Assembly (NCBI RefSeq): GCF_051216895.1
Contig: NZ_JBPKAO010000006.1
Location: forward strand, 62,001 to 126,000
Direction of reading: 5' to 3'
Source of the DNA: Aquipuribacter sp051216895
GTDB lineage: Bacteria > Actinomycetota > Actinomycetes > Actinomycetales > JBBAYJ01
DNA: 64,000 bases
The notes beneath the pieces are model-generated. The model ran no database searches. It saw nothing but the letters and a program-made list of their open reading frames with translations, and was not told the DNA's origin. The position numbers were made by a program, and so were the translations under genes. This document shows positions 23,951 through 32,249 of the stretch, one piece after another. The number at the start of each line of letters is the position of its first letter. Within the stretch, counting starts at the first letter, position 1.

Positions 23951-24891
23951 TCGGCCAGCGCCAGGTCCGCCGCGCCGACCAGGCCGGCGTCGTTGCCGAG
24001 CTCGGCCAGCACGATCGACGCGCTGGGGCGGAAGCCCCGCCCGGTGAGCTCGTGCTCGTAGGAGTCGCGCGCCGGGCCCACCAGCAGCTCGCCGGCGTCC
24101 GACACCCCACCGCCGATGACGACGACGCCCGGGTCGAGCAGCGCGACGAAGCTGGCCACGGCGATGCCGAGCTGACGACCCAGGTCGGCCAGCAGCTCGA
24201 CCGCCATCGGGTCCCCGTCGCGGGCGGCCTCGGTCACCAGCGGACCGGTGATGCGCTTGACCTTGCCGCCGGCCCGCTCCAGCAGCGCGGACGCCAGCGG
24301 CGAGCCCGACTCGGCCAGCTCGCGCGCCTCCCGGGTCAGGGCGGTGCCGGACACGTACTGCTCCCAGCAGCCGCGGTTGCCGCAGCCGCAGCGGTGCCCC
24401 TCCGGCACGGCCCGGGCGTGGCCGAACTCGGCCGCCACGCCGTGCGCGCCCCGCACCAGCCGACGGTTGATCACGAGCCCTCCCCCCAGGCCCGTGCCGA
24501 CGGTCAGCAGGAGCATGTCGGCGAACTCGCGGCCCGCGCCGAACTGGAACTCGCCCCAGGCCGCGGCGTTCGCGTCGTTCTCGATGACGACGGGGACGTC
24601 GACGTGCGCCTCCACCTGGGCCTTGAGCGGGTTGTCCCGCCAGGCCAGGTTCGGCGCGAACATGACCGTCGAGCGGGCGGCGTCGATGTAGCCGGCCGCG
24701 GCCACGCCCACGGCGCTCACCTCGTGGTCGGCCCGCAGCTCGGCGATGCCGTCGGCGACGGCGCCGACGATCTCGTCCGGTCGCGCGGGCTGGGTCTCGC
24801 GACGGGTGCGCGCGACGACCTCGCCGTCGGGGGTGACGACACCGAGGGCGATCTTGGTGCCCCCGATGTCCACGCCGATAGTGGCGGTCAT
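23947..24891 (-). CDS. glcK: ROK-family glucokinase
   Basis: A 314-residue sugar kinase. It has the ATP phosphate loop GVDIGGTKIALGVV (residues 6-19), the sugar-binding ENDANAAAWGEF (about 102-113) and GTGLGGGLVINRRLV. The ROK signature includes the zinc motif CGCGNRGCWEQY (about 168-179). It phosphorylates glucose to glucose 6-phosphate; Streptomyces GlkA, an orthologue, also acts in carbon repression. The start overlaps the upstream small gene by ATGA. It is the fourth gene of the SRPBCC-ArsA-like operon, as in other actinobacteria. Confidence 0.93.
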   Translation of the reverse strand: MTATIGVDIGGTKIALGVVTPDGEVVARTRRETQPARPDEIVGAVADGIAELRADHEVSAVGVAAAGYIDAARSTVMFAPNLAWRDNPLKAQVEAHVDVPVVIENDANAAAWGEFQFGAGREFADMLLLTVGTGLGGGLVINRRLVRGAHGVAAEFGHARAVPEGHRCGCGNRGCWEQYVSGTALTREARELAESGSPLASALLERAGGKVKRITGPLVTEAARDGDPMAVELLADLGRQLGIAVASFVALLDPGVVVIGGGVSDAGELLVGPARDSYEHELTGRGFRPSASIVLAELGNDAGLVGAADLALAE

Positions 24892-25319
24892 TCCTGCTCC
24901 TCGTCGCCCCGGGAGGGGCTGGTCGGTGGGGTGTGCACGGGAATCCTGGTACGGGGGGGCACGGACGTGGCGGGCGGGTCCGCGAGACGGTCGTCGGCCG
25001 CACCCGGGACCCCGGACGTGCTCCGCGTGGGCGCGCCGGTGGTCCCGGCCGCGCTCGGGTCCCCCGACCGTGGCGCCGGCCGGCCCGGCTGGGTGAGCGC
25101 GGCCAGCAGCTCGCGCCCGGCGGACACCACGTGCCCGACGGCCTGCTGCAGGTGCGCGGCGGTCTCGGGGTCCATCCGCCCGGCGGACTCGCTCAGGCGG
25201 CAGACCGGGCAGCCGGGGCAGGCGGCGGCGTCCCCGCCCCCGAGGGCGTGCCAGCCGTCACGGACGGCGTCCAGGACGCCGGGGGCGCCCGGGGCCCGGT
25301 CGCGCTCGGTCTCGCTCAT
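24888..25319 (-). CDS. Rv2183c-like small protein with CPxCPxC motif
   Basis: A 143-residue protein. The N-terminal half has ACPGCPVCRLSESAGRMDPETAAHLQQAVGHVV (about residues 33-65): three closely spaced cysteines followed by an amphipathic helix and LLAAL. The second half is Pro/Ser/Thr-rich and disordered. It lies between the ArsA-like gene and glucokinase, the Rv2183c position in Mycobacterium. AAGGAG lies 6 nt before the ATG. It overlaps the glucokinase gene by ATGA. The cysteines suggest metal binding; function unknown. Confidence 0.75.
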   Translation of the reverse strand: MSETERDRAPGAPGVLDAVRDGWHALGGGDAAACPGCPVCRLSESAGRMDPETAAHLQQAVGHVVSAGRELLAALTQPGRPAPRSGDPSAAGTTGAPTRSTSGVPGAADDRLADPPATSVPPRTRIPVHTPPTSPSRGDEEQE

Positions 25320-25329
25320 CTCGTCTCCT

Positions 25330-26145
25330 TCAGCGCCAGGCGTCCGGGTCCGGCTCGAACCGGACCTCGAGGCGGTCGGCGACCACTGTGGCAGCCACGA
25401 CGCGGCAGCGCGTGAGCGCGGCGGGCAACCGGAAGGTGCGCCGCACCCCCTCGAGGCCGACCACGAGCGCGTCCCCCTCCTGGTGCAGGTCGGGGTCGGC
25501 GCCACCGGGCAGCTCCAGCCACCACAGCAGGGCGGCACCGTCGGGGCGCACACCGGTGGTGGGCTCCGGGGCGGCCCCGGGGCCGCTCACCCGCGGCAGC
25601 CCGAGCACGGCCGTGCCCCGGCAGCCGTGCCGCGCGTGCTGGACCGTGCTCCCCAGGCCGGTGACGCCCGCGGCCACGGCGGCGAGCGCGGCCACGCCGG
25701 GACGCAGGTCCAGCAGGCCGGCGGCGGAGGCCGCGTCGCGGGGGTCGTCCCCGATGGACGGCGCCAGGGCCTGGAGCCTCGCGTCGAGGACGCGCAGCAG
25801 CAGGCCGGGGCCCTCCACCAGCTCCGCCGCCCGGGCCCCGCCCGACGGCACCACCACGGCGTCCCACCGGTCCTCGGCCAGCTCCTCGGCCACCCGCGCC
25901 CACGTGGTCGCGGCGTCCGCGAGCGGGACCGGGCAGCCGGCGGTCACGGCCGCGCGGGGCAGGCCCACGACGTCGGCGACCCGCCACGGCCAGCCGTCGG
26001 CGTCCAGGCTCCCGTCGTCACGCAGCAGCCCCGCCCCGGGCCGCGGTGCCACCACGACCGACTTGCCGCCCGCCCGCTCCAGGGCCGCCGCCGCCCCCGA
26101 CCCCGCCGGGCAGCACCCGGGCTCCAGCAGGACCGACGTGGGCAC
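25330..26145 (-). CDS. Rv2184c-like, ArsA-related protein lacking a Walker A motif
   Basis: A 271-residue protein in the place where related actinobacteria carry an ArsA/GET3-like ATPase (Rv2184c). The C-terminal 75 residues (DPDLHQEGDALVVGLEGVRRTFRLPAALTRCRVVAATV, ending EVRFEPDPDAW) match the small HSP20-like beta domain of ArsA-type proteins. The N-terminal part reads SVLLEPGCCPAGSGAAAALERAGGKSVVV, with no GKGGVGKS-type phosphate loop. It also lacks the intact switch motifs, and is shorter than the family. It is probably a degenerate paralogue without ATPase activity. It starts 2 nt after the SRPBCC stop. Confidence 0.65.
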   Translation of the reverse strand: MPTSVLLEPGCCPAGSGAAAALERAGGKSVVVAPRPGAGLLRDDGSLDADGWPWRVADVVGLPRAAVTAGCPVPLADAATTWARVAEELAEDRWDAVVVPSGGARAAELVEGPGLLLRVLDARLQALAPSIGDDPRDAASAAGLLDLRPGVAALAAVAAGVTGLGSTVQHARHGCRGTAVLGLPRVSGPGAAPEPTTGVRPDGAALLWWLELPGGADPDLHQEGDALVVGLEGVRRTFRLPAALTRCRVVAATVVADRLEVRFEPDPDAWR

Positions 26146-26147
26146 GG

Positions 26148-26594
26148 TCAGCCCTCGACGCGCTTCTTGAGGTCCTTGAGGGCGGCGTCGGTGATGACCT
26201 TCTCGGCCCTGCGCCGCAGCAGCCCTGGCATCGAGATGGTGATGTCGACCTCCAGGCGGTACGTGACCCGGGTGCCGGTCCCGTCGGGCACGAGCTCGTA
26301 GCTGCCGTCCATCTTCGACGTCACCCGGCCCGGTTCCACCAGCGACCACGACATGGTCCCGCTGCCGGCGCCCGTGACCGTCCAGTCGTAGCCGACCAGC
26401 AGCGTGTCGCGGACGGGTCCGGAGCTCATCGTCAGCCGGGCGCGGACCGGTCGGCCGTCGGCGTCGAGCTCCTCGACGTCCACGGCGGTGATGCCGCCGG
26501 CCCACTCCGGGTAGGCGGCCAGGTCCTCGACGACCGCGAGGACGTCGGCCGGCGGTGCGTCGACGGTGATGGACGACTCGGTGCGCTGGGCCAC
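26148..26594 (-). CDS. SRPBCC-family (START-like) protein, Rv2185c-like
   Basis: A 148-residue helix-grip protein: SSITVDAPPADVLAVVEDLAAYPEWAGGITAVDVEE (about residues 7-42), a central beta sheet, and the amphipathic C-terminal helix LRRRAEKVITDAALKDLKKRV. Such proteins bind hydrophobic ligands; the cluster with acyl-CoA ligase suggests a lipid. AGGAG lies 7 nt before the GTG. It is the first gene of the run SRPBCC - ArsA-like - small Cys protein - glcK - EEP, whose members are 2-10 nt apart or overlap. Confidence 0.85.
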   Translation of the reverse strand: MAQRTESSITVDAPPADVLAVVEDLAAYPEWAGGITAVDVEELDADGRPVRARLTMSSGPVRDTLLVGYDWTVTGAGSGTMSWSLVEPGRVTSKMDGSYELVPDGTGTRVTYRLEVDITISMPGLLRRRAEKVITDAALKDLKKRVEG

Positions 26595-26677
26595 GACAGC
26601 TCCTGTGCTCGCGGGCTCGCCACCGGGTCGACCCGGGGCTGAGGACCCGAGAAACCTACCGCTGAGCGCGGGACGTC

Positions 26678-27142
26678 TCAGAGCAGCAGGCCGACCAGGG
26701 TCAGCAGCCCCACGCCGAGGACGGTCAGGACGAGCGCCGCCCCCACGGCCAGCGCCGTCCTCACCGCCCGGCTCCGGCCGGCCACCGGTCCTCGCGCCCG
26801 CCCGGCCGACGTGGACGCGGCCAGCTCGGCGAGCATCGCCTCGGCGGCACCGGGCGGCGACGTCCCGGGCGCCCCCGGGACCGGGCCCGGGCCGGGTGTC
26901 GTCGGGGCGGCACCGTCGCGACGAGCGGGCCGTGACGGCTCCTCCGGGCCTCGGACCCCGTCCCCCGGTCCGAGGTCTCCGTCCCCCGGTCCGAGGTCCC
27001 CGGGCCGCGGGCCCCCCGGGGCCGGCTCGTCCAGCCGGGCGTGGCACAGGGTGCACCAGGGTTGGGACACCGTCACGCGGGCCCCGCACGACGGGCAGCG
27101 GTCCCCGTACCCGCCCGCCCGGCCCGGTTGCTGCTCGCTCAT
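26678..27142 (-). CDS. Zinc-ribbon membrane protein
   Basis: A 154-residue protein. Near the N-terminus two CxxC knuckles, RCPSCGARV and WCTLCHARLD (about residues 15-37), form a zinc ribbon. A Pro/Gly-rich linker contains a duplicated GPGDG(D)L unit, encoded by a 17-bp direct repeat at 26961-26977 and 26982-26998 (21-bp period). A single transmembrane helix ends the protein (AVGAALVLTVLGVGLLTLVGLLL). It overlaps the preceding SRPBCC gene by ATGA. It corresponds in position to Rv2186c, but I do not claim homology. Confidence 0.75.
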   Translation of the reverse strand: MSEQQPGRAGGYGDRCPSCGARVTVSQPWCTLCHARLDEPAPGGPRPGDLGPGDGDLGPGDGVRGPEEPSRPARRDGAAPTTPGPGPVPGAPGTSPPGAAEAMLAELAASTSAGRARGPVAGRSRAVRTALAVGAALVLTVLGVGLLTLVGLLL

Positions 27143-27540
27143 GCCCGCATCTCCCCCTCCAGCTCGTCCTTGCTCCTGTGCAGGCCACGCTTCCACCGCA
27201 GACGCAGCCGGTCGGGGAGGTCGCGCGCACGCCACCCGGTCGCCCGACGGGGCACCGGGCCCGACCGGGCCCCGGGCCCCGGGTCCAGGCGGACGTACAG
27301 GTGCACCACGGTGCCGGCCGCGACGGGCTCCAGCCACACCTCCGCCGTACCCTGCAGCGGCGCGTCCGCCGCCGCGGACCGGGCGGTCCAGCGCACCCCC
27401 TTGACGCCCCGGTCCTCCCGGACGACCAGCGCGAGGTCGGGCAGCCACCCCGACCAGAGAGCCGACGTCGCGGCCCTGACGACGCCCGGCGCGGCGCGGA
27501 CGAAGGTGTCGTCGAGCACGTCCACGGCAGGCACACCCAC
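27139..27540 (-). CDS. Polyketide cyclase/SRPBCC-like protein
   Basis: A 133-residue protein with a START-like pattern: VLDDTFVRAAPGVVRAATS, SGWLPDLALVVREDRGVKGVRW, APLQGTAEVWLEPVAAGTVVHLYVRLDP. A basic C-terminal helix follows (LRLRWKRGLHRSKDELEGEM). It is divergent from the acyl-CoA ligase and coupled to the zinc-ribbon gene. The GTG at 27540 has GGGAGG upstream. This type of gene is a standard neighbour of fadD15 in actinobacteria. Ligand unknown. Confidence 0.75.
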   Translation of the reverse strand: MGVPAVDVLDDTFVRAAPGVVRAATSALWSGWLPDLALVVREDRGVKGVRWTARSAAADAPLQGTAEVWLEPVAAGTVVHLYVRLDPGPGARSGPVPRRATGWRARDLPDRLRLRWKRGLHRSKDELEGEMRA

Positions 27541-27571
27541 AGGATGCCTCCCCCGCCCGGTCGGACTCCAC

Positions 27572-27577
27572 TACTCT
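27572..27577 (+). promoter_or_regulatory. Putative -10 box TACTCT of the fadD15 promoter
   Basis: TACTCT lies 37 nt before the GTG at 27615. Unlike many genes here the transcript would have a leader carrying a GAGGAG ribosome site 7 nt before the start. Confidence 0.45.
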
Positions 27578-27614
27578 CGGGTGACCCGCCCAGTCGTCTC
27601 GACGAGGAGCAAAC

Positions 27615-29405
27615 GTGCGCGAGTTCACCGTCCCAGCGGCCGTAGAGCCGTACCCGGGCTCCATGGCCGACGTCGTCGTCGACCGGGCGCGTACGTCCCC
27701 GGACGCAGCCATGTTCGCCCGCAGGGACGGGGAGACGTGGACCGACGTGACCGCGGCTGAGTTCCTCGCGGAGTGCACCGCCCTCGCCAAGGGGCTCATC
27801 GCCGCGGGGATCGGCCCCGGCGACCGGGTGGGACTGATGTCCCGCACGCGCTACGAGTGGACCCTCGCGGACCACGCCATCTGGTTCGCGGGCGCGGTGA
27901 CCGTGCCGATCTACGAGACGAGCTCCTCGGAGCAGGTGGCCTGGATCCTGTCCGACTCCGGCGCCAAGGCCGTCTTCGTGGAGGCGCAGCACCACGCGGC
28001 CACGGTGGCCTCGGTGGCCGACCGGACGCCGACGTGCACCAGCACGTGGGTGTTCGACGGCGGCGGGCTGGACGCGCTCGCCGACTCCGGCACCGACGTC
28101 GCCGACGACGCGGTGGACGCCGCCCACGGCAGCCGGACCGCGGCCGACCTCGCCACCATCATCTACACCTCCGGCACCACGGGCCGCCCCAAGGGCTGCG
28201 AGCTGACCCACGGCAACTTCATCGACCTGTGCCGCAACGCGGAGGCGTCGCTGTGGGAGGTGCTCCACATGGAGGGCGCGTCCACGCTGCTGTTCCTGCC
28301 GCTGGCGCACATCTTCGCCCGCTTCATCCAGGCGCTGTGCGTGGTCACGGGGGTCCGCATGGGCCACCAGCCGGACCCCAAGGACCTGCTGCCCGCCCTG
28401 GGCTCGTACCACCCGACGTTCATCCTGTCCGTCCCGCGGGTGTTCGAGAAGGTCTACAACTCCGCCGAGGCCAAGGCCACCTCCGAGGGCAAGGGCAAGA
28501 TCTTCGCCGCCGCCGCCCAGACCGCGATCGAGTGGTCCAAGGCCCAGGACACCGGCGGGCCCGGCCTGGTGCTCGGCCTCAAGCACAAGCTGTTCGACAA
28601 GCTGGTGTACGTGAAGCTGCGCGACCGTCTCGGCGGTCAGGTCAAGTACGCCGTCTCCGGCGGGGCGCCCCTCGGCGAGCGCCTGGGCCACTTCTTCCGC
28701 GGCATCGGCCTGATCGTCCTCGAGGGCTACGGCCTGACCGAGACCACCGCCCCCAGCACGGTCAACGTGCCGGAGCGGGTCAAGATCGGGACCGTCGGCA
28801 AGCCCATCCCCGGCTGCGGGGTGCGCATCGAGGACGACGGCGAGATCTCGCTGACCGGCGTCAACGTGCTCACCGGCTACTACAAGAACCCGCAGGCCAC
28901 GGCCGAGGCGATCGTCGACGGCTGGTTCCACACCGGGGACATCGGTGAGCTGGACGACGAGGGCTACCTGCGCATCACCGGCCGCAAGAAGGAGATCATC
29001 GTCACCGCGGGCGGCAAGAACGTGGCCCCCGCGCAGCTGGAGGACCGGATCCGCGCCCACCCCATCGTCGGGCAGTGCATGGTCGTCGGCGACCAGCGGG
29101 CCTTCGTCGCGGCGCTGGTCACCCTGGACCCGGAGATGCTGCCGCTCTGGCTGGCCAACCACGACAAGCCCGACACCATGACGGCCACCGAGGCGGCCGA
29201 GGACCCCGACGTGCTCGCGGCCATCCAGACCGCCGTCGACGACGCCAACACGCTGGTCTCCAAGGCGGAGTCGATCCGCAAGTTCAGCGTCCTGCCCGTG
29301 GACTTCACCGAGGAGACCGGCCACCTGACGCCGTCGATGAAGCTCAAGCGCAACGTCGTCCTCAAGGACTACCAGGCCCAGGTGGAGAAGCTCTACGCCG
29401 GGTGA
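27615..29405 (+). CDS. fadD15: Long-chain fatty-acid-CoA ligase
   Basis: A 596-residue AMP-forming ligase that activates long-chain fatty acids to acyl-CoA. It has the AMP motif IIYTSGTTGRPKGCELTHG (about residues 181-199), GYGLTETTAPSTVN (about 374-387), the hinge DGWFHTGDIGELDDEGYLRITGRKKEIIV (about 436-464) and the catalytic lysine near TPSMKLKRN. The length and insertions match FadD15/SCO2131-type enzymes. It is divergent from SRPBCC genes and followed after 25 nt by an ABC transporter with its own -10 box. Confidence 0.94.
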   Translation: MREFTVPAAVEPYPGSMADVVVDRARTSPDAAMFARRDGETWTDVTAAEFLAECTALAKGLIAAGIGPGDRVGLMSRTRYEWTLADHAIWFAGAVTVPIYETSSSEQVAWILSDSGAKAVFVEAQHHAATVASVADRTPTCTSTWVFDGGGLDALADSGTDVADDAVDAAHGSRTAADLATIIYTSGTTGRPKGCELTHGNFIDLCRNAEASLWEVLHMEGASTLLFLPLAHIFARFIQALCVVTGVRMGHQPDPKDLLPALGSYHPTFILSVPRVFEKVYNSAEAKATSEGKGKIFAAAAQTAIEWSKAQDTGGPGLVLGLKHKLFDKLVYVKLRDRLGGQVKYAVSGGAPLGERLGHFFRGIGLIVLEGYGLTETTAPSTVNVPERVKIGTVGKPIPGCGVRIEDDGEISLTGVNVLTGYYKNPQATAEAIVDGWFHTGDIGELDDEGYLRITGRKKEIIVTAGGKNVAPAQLEDRIRAHPIVGQCMVVGDQRAFVAALVTLDPEMLPLWLANHDKPDTMTATEAAEDPDVLAAIQTAVDDANTLVSKAESIRKFSVLPVDFTEETGHLTPSMKLKRNVVLKDYQAQVEKLYAG

Positions 29406-29430
29406 GCGCGACCTGACGCACACTGGGGGC

Positions 29431-30147
29431 ATGACGGGCCCGTCCCCCCTGGTCGACGTCGAGGGCCTGCAGGTGCGCTTCGGCGCGGTGCAGGCCGTCG
29501 GCGGGGTCGACCTGTCGGTGACCGCGGGTCAGGTCCTGGCCCTGGTCGGCGGCAACGGGGCCGGCAAGTCCACCACCATGCGGGTGCTCGCCGGGGTGGT
29601 CCCGCCCACCGCCGGCACCGTGCGGGTGGCCGGGGTGGACGTCCGCGCCGCCCCCCTGGCCGCCAAGCGGCGCACCGGCTACTGCCCCGACGTGGGTGGC
29701 CTGCTCCCGCGGGCCACCCCGTGGGAGCACCTGCAGCTGTCCGCGAGCCTGCGTCGGCTGGAGGGCTGGCAGCCGCGGGCCGAGCAGCTGCTCAAGCGGT
29801 TCGAGCTCGCCGACGTCGCCGACCGCGTCACCGCGGGGTTCTCCCACGGCATGGGTCGTCGGCTGTCCGTGGTGCTCGCCGGGCTCCACCGACCGCCGGT
29901 CCTGCTCCTGGACGAGCCGTTCGACGGGGTGGACCCGCTGGGTGTCGAGGCCACCCTCGAGCTCGTCGACGACCTCCGCTCCACCGGGTCCGCGGTGATC
30001 GTCTCGACCCACCAGCTGGACCTGGCCACCCAGGTCGCCCTGGACGCCGTGGTCCTGCGGGGCGGCGCCGTCGTCGGTCGCTGCCCCACGGCTGCGCTGG
30101 TCGGCCCGGACGGGGTGCGTCGCTACCGACAGCTGCTGGGCACGTGA
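29431..30147 (+). CDS. ABC transporter ATP-binding protein
   Basis: A 238-residue ATPase. Walker A is GGNGAGKST (about residues 38-46). The ABC signature is atypical: FSHGMGRR replaces LSGGQ. Walker B is VLLLDEPFDGVDP (about 153-165), and the H-loop His sits in STHQLD. The LSHGMGQR-type signature is typical of ABC-2 exporters of the CcmA/NatA group. It is GTGA-coupled to the membrane gene. A CACACT -10-like box lies 6 nt before the ATG. Substrate unknown. Confidence 0.9.
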   Translation: MTGPSPLVDVEGLQVRFGAVQAVGGVDLSVTAGQVLALVGGNGAGKSTTMRVLAGVVPPTAGTVRVAGVDVRAAPLAAKRRTGYCPDVGGLLPRATPWEHLQLSASLRRLEGWQPRAEQLLKRFELADVADRVTAGFSHGMGRRLSVVLAGLHRPPVLLLDEPFDGVDPLGVEATLELVDDLRSTGSAVIVSTHQLDLATQVALDAVVLRGGAVVGRCPTAALVGPDGVRRYRQLLGT

Positions 30148-31646
30148 GCGAGCCGACCGTCCTGCACGAGCTCCGGGCGCTGGTCGGGTTCCGGCTGCGG
30201 GCCGGCGGGCAGGACCCACGACGCTCGGTGGTGGCGGCCGGCTCGGTGGTGCTGCTGCTGGGGGTGCTGGTGCCGCTGGGCGTGGCCGCCTGGGCCCCGC
30301 GGGAGCCGGCGTCCCCGCTGGTCACGCTGAGCCCCAGCCTGTGGTTCGCGTTCCTCGTGCTGACGCTCGGCACGTCCCTGGCCTCCGGCGGTGGGCGGGA
30401 GCTGATGCCCCGGCAGGCCGGCGTCGCGTTCCCGGTGAGCGCGGCGGCGGACCAGGCGGGGGCGCTGCTGCTCACCCCCCTGAACCTGGCGTGGTCGGTG
30501 CAGGCGACCCTCGTGGTGACGATCACCGCGTACACCGCCGGGCCCGGCGGGGCCGGCGCGGCGGCGCTGCTGGCGGCCTGGGTCTGGGTCCTGGCCGCCA
30601 CCACGGTGGCGCAGCTCCTCGGGTGGTCCGCCGAGCTGGTCCGGACCCTCCCGCGCGGTGCGGTCTGGCTGCGCGCCGCCTGGGTGCTGGGCGTCGCCGG
30701 GCTCACCGCGGTGGTGCTCACCCAGGACCTGGGCTCGGTGCTGGCCGGGCTGCCCACCCTGCCGCTGTACGTGGCCGCCCTGTCCGGCGGGACCACGACC
30801 TACCTCCTGGTGCAGCTCCTGCTGGTGGGGGTCGGGGTCGGTGCGCTGCTGCTCACCGTCCCCGTGGTGGAGCGGCTGCAGCGTCGGCCCAGCCCGAGGC
30901 AGGCCGACGCGGAGACCCGGACCCTGCGACGTCCGACGATGCCGTCCGGGCCGCTGCGGGCGGCGGTGGCCACCGACGTGAGGTCCGTCGTCCGGTCCAG
31001 CCCCCTGCGGCGCGGGCTGCTGCTCGTCCTCGTGGTGCCGCTGGCCCTGGCGGTGCTCCTGCCGCTGCCCTGGACCGCGGTGGTGGTCCTGCCGGCTCTC
31101 GTCGCGTCGGGCACCGCCCTGCTGCACGGCGTCAACGTGGTCGCCCTCGACGGGGCCGGGGCGGTGTGGCGGGAGTCCCTCCCGCACTCCCCCGACACGA
31201 CGCTCGTCGGACGTCTGCTGGCCCTGGCCACGCTGTGCGGTGCGGCGTCGGTCGTCCTGGTCCTGGTCGCGGCCGTCAGGGCCGGCCCGCCGGACCTGGC
31301 CGAGGGCGTGGCCGCGGCCACCGCCGTGGTCGTCGCGACCGCGCAGGTCGTCTCCCGCTGCGCGCGGTGGTCCGTCCGTCATCCCTACCCCGCCGAGCTC
31401 CGCCACGGCCGCGACGCCCCCGCACCGCCGGTCGCGATGGCCGGGTACGCGGTACGGCTGACCGCCGCGACCACCCTCGGGGCGCTGCTGCTGACGACGG
31501 CCGCGGTCACCGGCGGGGCCCTGCTGGTCCTCGCGGTGGGCAGCGTGCTGCTGTCGCCCAGCCTGCTGCGGCTGCGTCGCACGTTCGCCGAGCACGCGGA
31601 CCAGGGCACCCGCGCCCGGATGGTCTCCGGGGTCACCGGCGGCTGA
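30144..31646 (+). CDS. ABC-2-type exporter permease
   Basis: A 500-residue integral membrane protein with about 12 hydrophobic segments in two halves separated by a cytoplasmic Arg-rich loop (LQRRPSPRQADAETRTLRRP, about residues 247-266). It is coupled to the ATP-binding gene, so the two form one exporter. Long fused permeases of this type are common in actinobacteria. The sequence gives no substrate clue. Confidence 0.78.
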   Translation: MSEPTVLHELRALVGFRLRAGGQDPRRSVVAAGSVVLLLGVLVPLGVAAWAPREPASPLVTLSPSLWFAFLVLTLGTSLASGGGRELMPRQAGVAFPVSAAADQAGALLLTPLNLAWSVQATLVVTITAYTAGPGGAGAAALLAAWVWVLAATTVAQLLGWSAELVRTLPRGAVWLRAAWVLGVAGLTAVVLTQDLGSVLAGLPTLPLYVAALSGGTTTYLLVQLLLVGVGVGALLLTVPVVERLQRRPSPRQADAETRTLRRPTMPSGPLRAAVATDVRSVVRSSPLRRGLLLVLVVPLALAVLLPLPWTAVVVLPALVASGTALLHGVNVVALDGAGAVWRESLPHSPDTTLVGRLLALATLCGAASVVLVLVAAVRAGPPDLAEGVAAATAVVVATAQVVSRCARWSVRHPYPAELRHGRDAPAPPVAMAGYAVRLTAATTLGALLLTTAAVTGGALLVLAVGSVLLSPSLLRLRRTFAEHADQGTRARMVSGVTGG

Positions 31647-31796
31647 ACGGGCTCCGCGTCGGGTCCCCGTCACCGACCGTGGTCGAACGACCGTCCCCGG
31701 TTGCTGACGAGCGGGGCCGGGTGCGACAGGATGTGACGGTCCGGGAGGGTTCGCCCCGCCCGGCGGGCAGGTGTCGGCGCTGAGGGAGACGGTGGG
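31647..31796. other. 150-bp gap before the tad locus
   Basis: It contains a small inverted repeat GGTCG-AA-CGACC (31681-31692) and GC-rich hairpins that may end the exporter transcript. A TTGCTG...CAGGAT pair at 31701-31732 is a weak promoter candidate because its 20-bp spacing is too long. GGTGGG lies just before the tadE ATG. No gene is seen. Confidence 0.5.
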
Positions 31797-32249
31797 ATGG
31801 GACGAGTGGTGACGCGGTCGGACCGCGGTGCGGCCGCCGTCGAGTTCGCGCTGATCTCCGTCGTGCTGTTCACCCTGATCTTCGGGATCATCCAGTACGG
31901 CTTCTACTTCCTCCAGGCGACGTCGGTGGCCTCGGTGGCCAACCAGGCCGGGCGCGAGGCGTCGCTGCGCCAGGACTGCGAGCAGTGGGGTACCCAGGTC
32001 GCGGAGCAGGTGGAGGGCCTCGGCAACGGCGCCGCGGTGAGCCGGGTCCGCGTGGACCCGACCGACCCCGCCCGGACGGGCCCGACCCGTCGCGGTGACC
32101 AGGAGACGGTCACCGTGGTCTGGGACCCCACCGCGGTGGGCGTCATCCCCTTCCCCGTCGGCGACTTCGCCGAGCAGACCGTGGTCCGCTACGAACGCCT
32201 CGACGTCGAGCCCCAGCCGAGCTGCCTCTGGCAGCCGGACGCCACGTGA
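31797..32249 (+). CDS. tadE: TadE-like pseudopilin
   Basis: A 150-residue minor pilin-like protein. Its N-terminus, DRGAAAVEFALISVVLFTLIFGIIQYGFYF (about residues 9-38), is the classical TadE prepilin segment: a short basic leader, then Glu at +5 in a hydrophobic helix. The rest is a small extracytoplasmic domain with two cysteines (QDCEQW; SCLW) that could form a disulphide. It is first in the tad (tight adherence/Flp pilus) operon and overlaps the next gene by GTGA. Confidence 0.87.
   Translation: MGRVVTRSDRGAAAVEFALISVVLFTLIFGIIQYGFYFLQATSVASVANQAGREASLRQDCEQWGTQVAEQVEGLGNGAAVSRVRVDPTDPARTGPTRRGDQETVTVVWDPTAVGVIPFPVGDFAEQTVVRYERLDVEPQPSCLWQPDAT

Noticed and set aside
26148..29432. A 1,094-codon minus-strand frame antisense to fadD15
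   Set aside because: Most of it is His/Asp/Val-rich shadow of fadD15; only its last 148 codons are the real SRPBCC gene.
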